Assembly (NCBI GenBank): GCA_963665545.2
Contig: CAXXKZ010000007.1
Span: forward strand, 186,001-250,000
DNA: 64,000 nucleotides
Direction: 5' to 3'
Source of the DNA: G963665545 sp963665545
GTDB taxonomy: Bacteria > Pseudomonadota > Gammaproteobacteria > Xanthomonadales > SZUA-36
Shown here: positions 26,977 to 36,369 of the stretch, in pieces
How the letters are laid out: every line of letters starts with the position of its first letter
How positions within the stretch are numbered: the stretch's first letter is position 1
Position numbers and translations under genes: made by a program
The notes under the pieces: generated by a model
What the model was told of the DNA's origin: nothing
Databases searched by the model: none
The model's input: the letters and a program-made list of their open reading frames with translations, nothing else

Positions 26977-29070
26977 CTACAGCCCTTCATCCTCGGCCCC
27001 GGTTTCATCCCCATCTTCGTCTTCCTTGTCCCCCAGCCGGACCGCCCACAAGCCACTATAAAAGTCCGAGAAAAATATCGTGCCTTTGTGAGGCTGAGGG
27101 CCCCAGGCCATTGTGGAGTTGGGTACGAAACCCTCCGGGTCATCGGAATAAAAGCGTCCGATCTCGCGACCCTGCGCGTACAAATCTCCCAGCAATTCCC
27201 CTGAAATATCAAGCACGCGCAGTCCACCCTGGTAAAAGCCGACATAAAGCAACTCCGCTTCGCTGTCCACCCAATAGTTGTGCACGCCAAAGTCGCCCAC
27301 TTTGTAGCGTGCAACCTCCTTGGGGTTCTCGAGATCGTCAAACTCGATGAAATGAATCCATCCGCCCGCCCGCATGGACAGTTTCAAGTCGTTGTTCAGC
27401 ATTTCATCTTCGGGGATTCGGGGATCCGGGTGAAACGTCTCATCTCCCCCAAGCACATATAACTTACGCGCCGACTTGCTCTTGAATGGCCAAACCGCAT
27501 GATTCCAGTTGGTGATCTGCGGCATGCGGCCCATCTCCACCGGGTGAGCGGGTGTGCCCTCTTTACCACCGCCACCGACATCGACCACGACCACACCATC
27601 GGTCCCGCCTGCCTGGTACAGGACGCCATCCTGCACCCACACGTCATGAACCGAAGGGCCGGGCCGGGTGGTTTCGAAACGGCCCACACGGTAGGGCTTG
27701 GTAGGGTCTTCAATGTTGATCACGTCAAAACGACGGAGGTTGACGGCGTAAATATGCTGGTTGTCAATAAACACATTGTGCACACCAGCCGTCAGTTGAT
27801 CGTCGAATGTGGAAAGAATTTTCACGTCCCGGGGGTTGCTCACGTCCAGGATGACAAAACCGTTGCGGCGGTTGGATGCACCTTCGCGGCTGATGACGGC
27901 AATGCGCGCGTCCTTGGAAATTTTGACGTCATTGACCGTGCGTGCGTCGACCTGAACGGTATCGACGAGCTCCATGTTCTCGGGGTCAGTGACGTCGTAG
28001 AAATAAGTGTTCCCGCCGCCATTCCAACCGCCGACAACCGCGTAATCACGCCCATCGATACCTTCCCACAACCATAGGTCCGATGTCTGGTGCTCGGAAA
28101 TGCGGGCATGCCCGACAAACTCCATCGTGCGCGACACATCGCGCTGGGTAATTCGGACACTCTCACGGGCCGTGGCAGCACCCGATGTCGCGACCACAGT
28201 ATAAAACCCCTGCTGTTCAGCCACGAAGCGGCCGTCTTCCAGCAGCATTGCCGATGCACCCGCTCCCAGGGCCTCGGGGTGGGATGGATCGGGATGAGTC
28301 TGCAAAGACCATTCAATCGGCACGTGGTTGACCACACGTCCCTGCGCATCCCGCGGCATGGCCGCGAAATGTATGACGTCTCCCGTGCGGGCTTCGCGCA
28401 AGGATGCGCTCAATGCAATCGTCTCCACCGGGTTTTCCAACACGGTGAAACTGATCGATGCCTCAACTTCTTCTGCCGATGCCGTCAGGGTGGCCTTGCC
28501 TGGTTTGAGCGCAGTCAGGCTGCCAAAGCCATCGGTCGCGGCAATCGCATCATCACTGACAGAAAGCGTCGGTACAAAGTCGCCTCTGGTCGCGCCGCTT
28601 TCATCTATTCCAACTGCGCGCACGGCGGTGGTCGTGCCCGCATAAACCGTGGCCGGCACATCGACAATGCTGATCTGGGTCAGCGGTGGAACAGGCACTG
28701 TGATGGTCGCCTTCGCTCGAACCCCCTCCTCGAAAATGCTGGTATAATAGTCTGGCTCCTCCTCAAACGGGATGGAAGGCGCCAATGCCGTCACGTCGTG
28801 TTCGCCGGAGTAGTTGGCCTTAATCAGGCCACTCGGTGAGACATTGAGCGTGCGCCGAGACCCGAAAAACAATACTTGGGCATCCGGCAACACATTACCG
28901 TCGGCGTCTTTGACCACCGCTTTAAGTTGCACCGTCTCGCCAATCTTGAGGGTCAATTCGGCAGGCTCGATTTCTATGGAATCAGCCGCCTGCGCCAACA
29001 GCGATGAAGGCGTACAGGGGGCAAGGAAAAGGAGTGTAAAGGACAGGATTCGAGTGACGAAACAGTTCAT
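26977..29070 (-). CDS. Secreted protein with Ig-like and LVIVD-repeat domains
   Basis: 697 residues. A signal peptide is followed by an N-terminal bacterial Ig-like (BIG2-type) region: IEPAELTLKIGETVQLKAVV, then ISIVDVPATVYAGTTTAVRA and a third repeat near residue 215. The C-terminal two thirds carry LVIVD-type propeller repeats (VVGGWNGGGNTYFYDVTDPE, VILDVSNPRDVKILS, VINIEDPTKPYRVGRF, VLDISGE). Such proteins are cell-surface or periplasmic and of unknown function. First gene of a likely two-gene unit with the YncE-like protein. The acidic tail (DEDGDETGAEDE) is unusual. Confidence 0.78.
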   Translation of the reverse strand: MNCFVTRILSFTLLFLAPCTPSSLLAQAADSIEIEPAELTLKIGETVQLKAVVKDADGNVLPDAQVLFFGSRRTLNVSPSGLIKANYSGEHDVTALAPSIPFEEEPDYYTSIFEEGVRAKATITVPVPPLTQISIVDVPATVYAGTTTAVRAVGIDESGATRGDFVPTLSVSDDAIAATDGFGSLTALKPGKATLTASAEEVEASISFTVLENPVETIALSASLREARTGDVIHFAAMPRDAQGRVVNHVPIEWSLQTHPDPSHPEALGAGASAMLLEDGRFVAEQQGFYTVVATSGAATARESVRITQRDVSRTMEFVGHARISEHQTSDLWLWEGIDGRDYAVVGGWNGGGNTYFYDVTDPENMELVDTVQVDARTVNDVKISKDARIAVISREGASNRRNGFVILDVSNPRDVKILSTFDDQLTAGVHNVFIDNQHIYAVNLRRFDVINIEDPTKPYRVGRFETTRPGPSVHDVWVQDGVLYQAGGTDGVVVVDVGGGGKEGTPAHPVEMGRMPQITNWNHAVWPFKSKSARKLYVLGGDETFHPDPRIPEDEMLNNDLKLSMRAGGWIHFIEFDDLENPKEVARYKVGDFGVHNYWVDSEAELLYVGFYQGGLRVLDISGELLGDLYAQGREIGRFYSDDPEGFVPNSTMAWGPQPHKGTIFFSDFYSGLWAVRLGDKEDEDGDETGAEDEGL

Positions 29071-29121
29071 GCAGCTTCTCCGGATTTCAGCCAGCTGGAA
29101 GTATAAACCACCGGTCGTGGC

Positions 29122-30566
29122 TCAACGAATGCGCGGCGAATCCGGGGCTGTGTTCAGATTCCTCTGGAAGAAGTCGAGCATTCGGGCCCAGGCAGTCTGG
29201 CCGGCGCGATGATCAGCCCCGGGCCGGGTGACCCCCCGCGATGGAACAGGACGCTTCTGCGGCCGCCGGTCGGCCACAAGCGTTTGGAGATGCCGTGGCC
29301 GGCACCGTCAAAAACGAGGTTGACCAATTCGTGCCGCCTTCCCATCTCTTCCAAACGCCGCTCAATCTGATTCGCCATCACGCTACTCGGCCACATTTGG
29401 TCATCGCTGCCCGACACCAGCAAAAGGGCGGCGCCGATATTCTCGACCTTGAGGAACGCCGCAGCAGGCGCTTTGGCGAGCGCCCTGGCGTAACTTTTCC
29501 GGAATATCATCGGCCGTTTCAGAAGGAAGCGAAGGCCGTTGCGAATTTCAGCAAGACCTGGGCTCATCGTTGCGTAGGGCAGGGGTCGGCCATCAACAGA
29601 CCACGAAGAGCCGGGGTTAGGGTCGCCGAAAACGATTCCAGCGAAAACAACCGAAGACGGCACCCAAGCGGCGACAGCACGAAGGCGCGGGTCATGGATC
29701 GCAGCAAGAAGTGCGAGTTCCGCACCTTTGGAAGTGCCATAAACGCCGACCCGGGATGCGTCGAGCCGCTCGTCCTGCTCGATCCAGTCGATCGCAGTCA
29801 CAACGGTCTCCACCGGAATCTCGACCAGGTGCTCCGGCACCCCTGGCCAGTGGTGATAGCCTACGTTGAGGACGGCATAGCCGCGCGCGGCAAGCAAAGC
29901 AGCTTTCAGCGGTGCAGGCCCGTCACCCCAGCCGGAAAGCAGCACGATGACCGCATGAGGCCCGTGGGACGGCGAGGGGGATATGGGCAGCGTGAGCTCG
30001 GCAACCAATCCCGGCGCCTGCACCTCGCGTCGCGTCGTATCGGGCCACGGGTAGCGTCGGATGATGCCTTGTCTTTGAACGCCATTGGCGGTTTCAGCGC
30101 TGAATGTGATCGTACGCGCAGCCCACTGCGAGTCGGTGATGAACAAGACGTCATCACCAGCAGTCATCGACCATAGCAGCCCGGACGGATCGACGCCGAC
30201 GTAGCTGCCTTCGAGGGGCGCCTGTAACGACAGATCGAGGATGCCGTTCAGGTCGGCGACAAAACGAGCCCAGGAGGTGAACCTGACCCCGGCAGCGTCA
30301 TCGGTGTGTGCGCGCAATATGACCTCCTCACCCGGCTGCAGTGCCTGCAGTTGAATCTAGATTGCCTGGTCGATTAGAGCGGCTTTGGGCCGAATCGACA
30401 ATGCGAAGGAGCCGACTTCAGCGTGCTTGGGACCTGGGGGTGCGGCTGGTGTGCGAGGCTCGAGCCCGATGGTACCGGCCAGCGCCCCGATCAAGAGCAC
30501 CCCGACGAGCACCGCAACGAGCACCAAAGGGGCGAGGAAAAAGGCAGATTTTCGGGCAAGAGTCAC
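29122..30566 (-). pseudogene. Acyl-CoA thioester hydrolase/BAAT-like protein with in-frame stop and frameshift
   Basis: Alpha/beta hydrolase of the acyl-CoA thioesterase/bile-acid-CoA N-acyltransferase group. From GTG 30566 the frame encodes a membrane anchor (FFLAPLVLVAVLVGVLLIG) and the start of the N-terminal domain (KAALIDQAI). It then meets TAG at 30359-30357 and continues in frame (IQLQALQPGEEVILRAHTDD). The nucleophile elbow is GTSKGAE, and the acid and His are in SGSDDQMW and DGAGHG. Near 29205 the frame is lost: restoring one G in a GGGG run gives ADHRAGQTAWARMLDFF and an end at 29122, a total of 481 residues. Two independent lesions argue for a true pseudogene. Confidence 0.82.
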
Positions 30567-31156
30567 TACGATTCCAGGTAGGAAATGAGGATTCGTGTCA
30601 ACTCTCGCACCAGCGTATTTGTGGCTAGGGTTTCTGTGGCCTGGGTCTCTGTGGCCTGGGTTTCTGTGGCCAATGGCGCCGAGTGGTCAAACAGCGCGTT
30701 GTCGAGCGCAAACTCGCGCAAGCAGGCAAATACACAGACGAGGCTGAGACTGACCGCGGCGCTTGGCCTCGGGTGGGAAATTTCCCCACCGTGCGCCACG
30801 ATCAGCGCGGCCAGACGCTGGACGTTGCGACTATTGGCGGTCCTCATCGAAGCACTGAGCGCAGGGCGGCGCGACGCTGCCGTCGTGAGCTCTCGCAGGA
30901 TCGCGCGGTCTCGCCGGTAGAAATCAAGGACCGCCAAAATCAGCAGCCGGATCGACGCTTCGAGTGAATGAGTCGTCAAGGTCACAGCAAATTGGTCTAT
31001 CAGCGCCTGCGCATTGGGCTCGAACCGCCGCCACAACGACTCCAACAGCTCGTCCTTGCCCGAAAATCGGGCATAAAACGCACCGCTGGTAAGCCCCGCC
31101 TCGGTGCATATCTGGTTGATGCTGGTCGCGGCAAAGCCATTTGCCCGAACCAGATC
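30566..31156 (-). pseudogene. TetR family regulator, N-terminally truncated
   Basis: Encodes most of a TetR-type repressor: NGFAATSINQICTEAGLTSGAF and YARFSGKDELLESLW form the end of the DNA-binding domain, followed by the helical ligand domain. The first 20-25 residues expected before NGFAATSI are missing; upstream sequence is instead a protease fragment on the other strand. The C-terminus has a short tandem repeat, ATETQATETQATETLATNT (DNA repeats at about 30622-30675). The TAG stop shares its last base with the GTG of the thioesterase-like pseudogene. Truncation at about 31156 marks a deletion or rearrangement joint. Confidence 0.72.
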
Positions 31157-32012
31157 GCTGCGATGAATTTTATGGCGAACAGTTCGGCCATTATTTTCGA
31201 CCTTCGCAAAAACGGCGGGAGCGCGCCATCCATGATCCAGTTGATGACCAGCTACCTGTTTGAGGAGCGGCAACACCTCAATTCCTTTTATGTGCGCCGC
31301 ACTGACAGCACCGAACAATACTGGACTCAGGAAATGGTTCAGGGCCCCAAAATGTCCGATACGCCGGTGTACATCCTGACCTCGCCGCGCACTTTTCTCG
31401 GCCGCCGAAGAATTCACCTACAACCTAAAAAACATGGGGCGCGCAACGGTGGTAGGCGGGACAACCGGTGGCGGGGCGCATCCGGTTGATTTTGCCTCTT
31501 TCGACCTTGGAGACGGCCACTATGCACAGGTTTCCATGCCATTTGGGCGCGCCATCAACCCCATCACCGGGACCAATTGGGAGGGCACCGGGATCAAGCC
31601 AGATATCGAGACGCCGGCTGAACAGGCATTGCTTATCGCCCGCTTTGAAATCATAAAGGGGTTGCTCAGCAACAGTGACGATGAAGATGAGCAGTATGGC
31701 TTGCGGTGGGCGATGGACGAACTTGAATTCGAGCTCGATCCTTCTGCATTCAAGCTGGACGGCGCCCTCGCATATGCCGGCCGCTATGGTCCCAGAGAGG
31801 TTTATGTAGAGGATGAGAAACTCTACTACCGGCGCGACAAGGGCGAAGCCCATGAATTGCAGCCGCTGAACGCTTCGGACCGGTTCCATGTGGGTGATCT
31901 GGAGTTCTTCAGGATCCAATTTGTCCGCGATGAGCGCGGCCAGGTAGTCGAGCTGATCGGTCAGTACGATAATGGACGGCTTGATCGCAACCCGCGCAGT
32001 GACTTGCCCTGA
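31157..32012 (+). pseudogene. S41 family peptidase, truncated and frameshifted
   Basis: C-terminal part of a tail-specific/retinoid-binding-like S41 protease. The first segment reads AIIFDLRKNGGSAPSMIQLM and VYILTSPRTF. At about 31396 one extra T shifts the frame, and the sequence resumes as SAAEEFTYNLKNMGRATVVGG and GGGAHPVDFASFDLGDG to the stop at 32012. The serine of TSxxTFSAAEE is the expected nucleophile and sits right at the frameshift. The N-terminal half is missing, cut at the joint with the TetR fragment. Two lesions make it non-functional. Confidence 0.8.
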
Positions 32013-32018
32013 TAAAAA

Positions 32019-32074
32019 GGAGTCTCGCTTTGCTCGACTTACCCAACCGGGGCCGGCGGGTCGCCTGCGGCTCC
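32019..32074. repeat. Dispersed 56-bp intergenic repeat R2, copy a
   Basis: Begins GGAGTCTCGCTTTGCTCG and ends GGTCGCCTGCGGCTCC. The same sequence occurs at 37258-37313 in the same orientation and at 34205-34253 inverted. Each copy lies just after a gene end. Confidence 0.8.
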
Positions 32075-32133
32075 AACGACAGCGGCACGGCCAGATGCAA
32101 TGATAATCCTGCTGTGCCGCCCCCTATGTTCTG

Positions 32134-33096
32134 TCAAGACCCTCCAAATCCGAGGTCGGCAATCAGTTTTTGGTAGCGAGGATCAGATCTGTGGCCGTCA
32201 TAGCCGTGGTCCACCTGCAAGAATATCAAACCTCTGGCTCTGGATTCGGCAGCGGTTTGCAGCCAGGCGAACCCCTTATCGGGGTTATTTTGTTCAAAAT
32301 GGATCACAGCTATCACAGTGGGATCGACATAATGCTTATTGGCCATTGCAAGAAGGCTGCCCAGCAATTCGTTTCCTCTAACGGTATCGCCGGCTCTGAT
32401 ATGAGCCACTGCCAGGTTGGACACAGCAATTGCCCTGTCAGGGGCATCGGCGAAATCCTGCTCAAACAAGGCGAGCGCATCTTCGATTCGACCAGTGGAC
32501 AACAAAGCCCAGCCAGCAACGTTTCTGGCGTCAGCATGCCCGCCGGCCAGTTCAGCATGTTGGATTGCTCGGGGGTAATCGCGCGCATTGAGAAAACGCC
32601 ACGCGGCATTGATGTGGTAGTACTCGCTGCCGGGAAATCGATTGAGCAGGCGGTCGATCAGTTCAATGGCCTCGTCGTGGCGCAATTGAGTTGAGAGAAA
32701 AAGGGCATAACCCAAGCCATTGAATGGGTCCAATTCCAGGGTAGCCAGGTATTCGCGCTCGGCCGCTACCCAATCCCAGTCGTACCAGGTCAGTATATCG
32801 GCATACAAGGAATGTGCATCGGCGAGCTCACCGTTCAGGGCCAACGCGCGAAGTGCTGCTTCCCGGGCTCTTGGGTAGGCTTCATGTGGGGATTGAGTCC
32901 CATAGCCGGTACTTTGAAAACTGAAAGCCCACCCCAGGCTTGCCCATGCTTTGGCGAATTGGTCATCGATGACCAAGGACCGCTGTAGAAAGTTTACGGC
33001 CTGCGACAGGTCATCGGCAGTCTGCTCAAACACGTGATAGCGGCCCAGAAGATAGAGGTTGTAGGCCTCGAGGCTGGAGGTCGGCAACTTCACCAA
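32134..33096 (-). pseudogene. TPR half of a frameshifted transmembrane transcription regulator
   Basis: Continuation of the gene at 33090-33989, in a different frame. It starts with LPTSSLEAYNLYLLGRYH, which in related regulators directly follows the TolB-like domain, then several TPR units (AWASLGWAFS, YADILTWYDWDWVAAEREYL, GWALLSTGRIEDALALFE). The last part (EQNNPDKGFAWLQTAAESRA, DPRYQKLIADLGF) is the usual C-terminus of this family. The two frames overlap by 7 nt (33090-33096). An independent start at TTG 33096 overlapping the stop is possible, so the halves may be made as two proteins, but a one-base indel is the simplest reading. Confidence 0.75.
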
Positions 33097-33989
33097 TCGG
33101 GATCGATCTGTTCCAGACAGCTTTGTTCCAGTGCCACGGCAATCGCACTTGCAACTTCCTCCTGGATGGCAAACAGGTTGTGCATGGTCAATTCACGCTC
33201 GAAAGTTTGTGACCACAGATGACGATCGGATTCGCCGTCAATTAATTGCGTCGTGATGCGCACACGGTTGGCCATCAGTCTCACACTGCCTTCCAGAATT
33301 GAGCTGACGCCAAGTTGCAGGGCAATTTCAGGAAACCGACTGTTGCGTTGAACGAAAGGGCAACACAGAGGTGCGCGAAACCACGCTGAAGTTTCGACTT
33401 GCGACAGGCGGCTGAGCAATTCTTCGTGAATACCATCGGAGAAGTAGCCGTGGTCACCCTCTGGGCTCAAGTCTGCGAAAGGCAATACGGCCAGTGTGCG
33501 CAGGCCACCGGGGTCGGGGTCGGGGTCGGGTTCGATTTGTGTAACAAAGCGGGCAGTCAACAATATGGCAGCGCCTATCAATAACAATGCGCCAGGCACC
33601 AGCACGAAATTTCTGATCACCTGACTGGGCCTTTCGGGCGCTTCTGCACGAGGCTCTGTTACGGGGGCAATCAGGCGGTAGCCCTGGTTTCGAATGGATG
33701 CAATGTAGCGGGGTTGTTGACTGTCCTCGCCCAACACCCGCCGCAATAGCCGGATTCTCTGCGACAGAGTTTCATCACTGACTATCGTCCCCTGCCAGAC
33801 CTCCTCGATGAGCTGATCCTTGCTTACCCTTTGTGGTGCGTGCCGAACCAGGGTAAGGAAAAGCCTGTAGGAAAGCTCTGGCAGATCGAGAACACTGCCG
33901 TGGCGGCTTACACTACGCGCCAGTGTGTCAATTTCAAGATCATCAACACGGAGAATTTCCGTTGGCGGCGTTGGCTCATAAGCATTCAT
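33090..33989 (-). pseudogene. CadC-type winged-helix/TolB-like half of the frameshifted regulator
   Basis: An N-terminal OmpR-type winged helix (about residues 15-108: SYRLFLTLVRHAPQRVSKDQ, YIASIRNQGYRLI), a single transmembrane helix (about 128-146), then a TolB-like periplasmic domain (LAVLPFADLSPEGDHGYFSDG; LEGSVRLMANRVRITTQLID). Between them residues SAWFRAPLCCPFVQR do not fit the family, whereas the +1 frame of the same DNA reads SVVSRTSVLPFRS, a normal family motif. Thus two compensating indels probably flank 33338-33385. A third indel at about 33093 ends the frame. The family senses a signal outside the cell and binds DNA from the membrane. Confidence 0.75.
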
Positions 33990-34376
33990 CGGCGCTCGAG
34001 TCTCACGGTTTCAGACCCTATCCATCTAGAAAGGGATAGTTGTGTTGCTTCATTTTATCTTCACATAAATTCATTTTTCTTTCATGCGAATACTGACCTG
34101 ACCGGGTAAGTTGATTCTCCCATTGCGAACCAGGCACCAACCATGACTGCAACAATCATCACCCTGACGACCAGAACACTGACCACCAAAACCCTGGCCA
34201 CCATGGAGCCGCAGGCGACCCGCCGGCCCCGGTTGGGTAAGTCGAGCAAAGTGAGCGGTACCAGAGGGGCCAGGCGCCTATTGCATGCCGTCGAGCGCAG
34301 CCGCCTTCCGCCAAAGGCGGGAGCAGGGAAGCGAGACTCCTTAATCGGCGCAATTGGGTCAGGCAAACTCCTGATA
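33990..34376. other. Intergenic region with repeats, no clear gene
   Basis: An AT-rich stretch (34030-34085) is followed by a degenerate tandem CTGACGACCA/CTGACCACCA array (about 34150-34195), an inverted R2 copy (34205-34253) and the GGGAGCAGGGAAGCGAGACTCC type of dispersed sequence (34319-34341) also seen near 9265 and 35420. The frame of the next gene is open through all this, but its encoded sequence is repeat-like. Confidence 0.6.
34205..34253. repeat. Dispersed intergenic repeat R2, copy c (inverted)
   Basis: Reverse complement of the R2 copies at 32019 and 37258 (GGAGCCGCAGGCGACCCGCC and onward to GTCGAGCAAAGTG). Confidence 0.78.
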
Positions 34377-35246
34377 GTGGCTTGTTGTGCACTACTAGTC
34401 TGCCTGCCGGCGGTGGCGGAGGAACTTCCCATGCTGATCAACCACGGCGTTGATGGCAGCTGGACGAATTCAAAAACCACCAGCCAGGGTGTCGTGATCG
34501 AAACTGTACCGTCCAGCAATAGTCTGGTGGCATTTTGGTTCACCTACAGCGAAGCAGGAGGTCAGCGCGAATGGTACATCGGCGTTGGCGATATAAACGG
34601 TGCGGAGGCTGAGTTGATTGTCTATCGGGTTGAAAATGGTGTGTTCGATCAGGCAAGCGCAACTGAGGAGGAGGAATGGGGCACCGCGCGAATCAAATTC
34701 AGCGACTGCACGCATGCACAATTCGACTATGAATCGCCCATGCAGGGTGTCGATGGCAGCTTTTCGCTGGAGCGTCTGTTAGAGGACGTTAGCTGTGCGG
34801 CTACACTGGAGCAAACCCATGTGACCTTCGTCTCTCGTTCCAATGTCTGGCTGGATGCTCGGGGAACATGGGTGTTTGATGGTTGCGTTAAGCTGGGTCC
34901 GGCGGAGTCGCATGGCCGGGAAGAAATCAGGTTTGGGGGCGCAACACTGAGTTTCGATATCGACCACTTTGGCACCGCCAATTGCAGCGGCCCAGTCGAT
35001 GTGCAGAGCATGAGCTTCGATTTGATTCGTCTCGACAAAATCGAGGCGTCGTTAGAAGGGGGCAAGGTGATCGCTAACCGTGTGCTGCTTCAGGACAAGA
35101 CCAGCGGCGAGTTATTTAGGCAAATATTGTATTTTAATAGCAGCGCCGATCCCAATGAAATGACGCACGGTAAATTTGACGGCGCACTCGATGCGGCTGG
35201 CTACCCCAACGAGTTACACGACTTGTTATTCTTCCGGCAACCCTGA
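34377..35246 (+). CDS. Secreted protein with one W-rich module, function unknown
   Basis: Exported protein (hydrophobic CCALLVCLPAVAEE near the start). The first 110 residues of the mature part form the same module as the two at the end of the M14 carboxypeptidase: GVDGSWTNSKTTSQGV, LVAFWFTYSEAGGQREWYIG, then a cysteine pair. The rest (VWLDARGTWVFDGCVKLGP onward) is a separate beta-rich domain. The start is unresolved: GTG 34377 gives a short signal sequence, while ATG 34143 or 34201 would begin inside repeat DNA. A repeat insertion may have displaced the original start. Confidence 0.6.
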   Translation: MACCALLVCLPAVAEELPMLINHGVDGSWTNSKTTSQGVVIETVPSSNSLVAFWFTYSEAGGQREWYIGVGDINGAEAELIVYRVENGVFDQASATEEEEWGTARIKFSDCTHAQFDYESPMQGVDGSFSLERLLEDVSCAATLEQTHVTFVSRSNVWLDARGTWVFDGCVKLGPAESHGREEIRFGGATLSFDIDHFGTANCSGPVDVQSMSFDLIRLDKIEASLEGGKVIANRVLLQDKTSGELFRQILYFNSSADPNEMTHGKFDGALDAAGYPNELHDLLFFRQP

Positions 35247-35259
35247 AATTGGGTTAAAG

Positions 35260-35438
35260 CAGAGGAGCCGCAGGCGCAGCCGCCTACGCGCGACGGCAGT
35301 CAGGCAGCGCTTCTTCGCCAATGGCGAAACCGCACTACCTTCCTTACCTGCGCTGCCGAAGGCGGGAGCACGACTGCAGGGATGCAGGAGGTAGAGCAAC
35401 GCAGGGAGCAGTTGCCGAGGGAAGCGAGACTCCTTAAA
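35260..35438. repeat. Repeat-rich gap with R2/R3-like fragments
   Basis: Contains GGAGCCGCAGGCGCAGCCGC, a CGCCAATGGCG palindrome, CTGCCGAAGGCGGGAGCACG and GGGAAGCGAGACTCC, which recur in variants at 9260-9285 and 34305-34342. No gene seen. Confidence 0.6.
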
Positions 35439-36227
35439 CTACTCACCCGGCACCATAGCCACGACCCTGACCGGACCGCCCGAACCGCCGGCTATTTTCA
35501 TGGGCAGCGCCATGACGTAAAAATCTTTTTCCGGCAACTGGTCCAGTCCGACCAGGTTTTCGAGGTTGACGACACCGCGCGCAGCGGCAATCCGGTGGAC
35601 GATGAAATCCTGCGACTTTCCATAGTCGATCGAGGCTGTGTCGACCCCCAGGATCGCGACTTGTCGTTCTTCGACCAGGAGCCGCCCTGCCTCAGCGCCA
35701 TAGCCGGGAAACTGCAAATGGCTGGCGTCGCCGGGCGTGTCGTCCCCCAGGTAGCTCATCGCGTCCGGCCAGAATTCACTCCAGCCCGTGCGCAATAGGA
35801 CGATACTGCCTGGCGCAATAGGCCCCAGGCGGGCTTTAAATGCCAGCACGTCACTGGCCTGCAGCCGGTAGTTTCGATCCGCTGCCGCCTGGGCTGTGAT
35901 GTCAATCACCACCGCCGGCGCCACCAGCTTATCCAGCGGGATCTCGTCTGTCGCCAGTCCGCCTTGCGCAAAATGCAGCGGTGCATCCAGGTGGGTTCCG
36001 CCGTGTTCCGGTGTACAGATGGAAAAGGAAGCGTAGAACCATCCGCCCTCGCTTTGCCCAAAAGCAAGTTCCTGCTTGTCGAATTTTGATGGGGATGTGG
36101 GCCAATACAGGGTCTCATCGCTGTAGCTATGGCTGAGGTCAATGAGGCGAAATTCACCCAGGTCAAAAGCACCGAGCGGCTGGACGACGGTGATAAAGAG
36201 TAGGCCGATGAGAAACTTACTGGTCAT
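35439..36227 (-). CDS. Secreted cyclase/kynurenine formamidase-like hydrolase
   Basis: Metal-dependent hydrolase of the cyclase family (PF04199-like). The metal motif HGGTHLDAPLHF is at about residues 76-87, preceded by IDLSHSYSDETLYWP at the N-terminus and followed by VLLRTGWSEFW and AILGVDTASIDYG. It has a signal peptide (KFLIGLLFITVVQPLGA), so it is exported, unlike KynB. ATG 36227 is favoured over GTG 36239 because GGAG lies 6 nt before it. The family includes formamidases and isatin hydrolases; the substrate here is unknown. Confidence 0.85.
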   Translation of the reverse strand: MTSKFLIGLLFITVVQPLGAFDLGEFRLIDLSHSYSDETLYWPTSPSKFDKQELAFGQSEGGWFYASFSICTPEHGGTHLDAPLHFAQGGLATDEIPLDKLVAPAVVIDITAQAAADRNYRLQASDVLAFKARLGPIAPGSIVLLRTGWSEFWPDAMSYLGDDTPGDASHLQFPGYGAEAGRLLVEERQVAILGVDTASIDYGKSQDFIVHRIAAARGVVNLENLVGLDQLPEKDFYVMALPMKIAGGSGGPVRVVAMVPGE

Positions 36228-36369
36228 GCCGGGCTCCACGATGTTGGTGCATCAAAGTATCATTCAATGAGGTGGTTTGACTATATGCCCAGACCCCACA
36301 AACAGCAATCCTGGAAACGCCAGGGCGCTGGCCGAGTGCGAAAATTGGCGAAATTCCAGGACCAATGAA

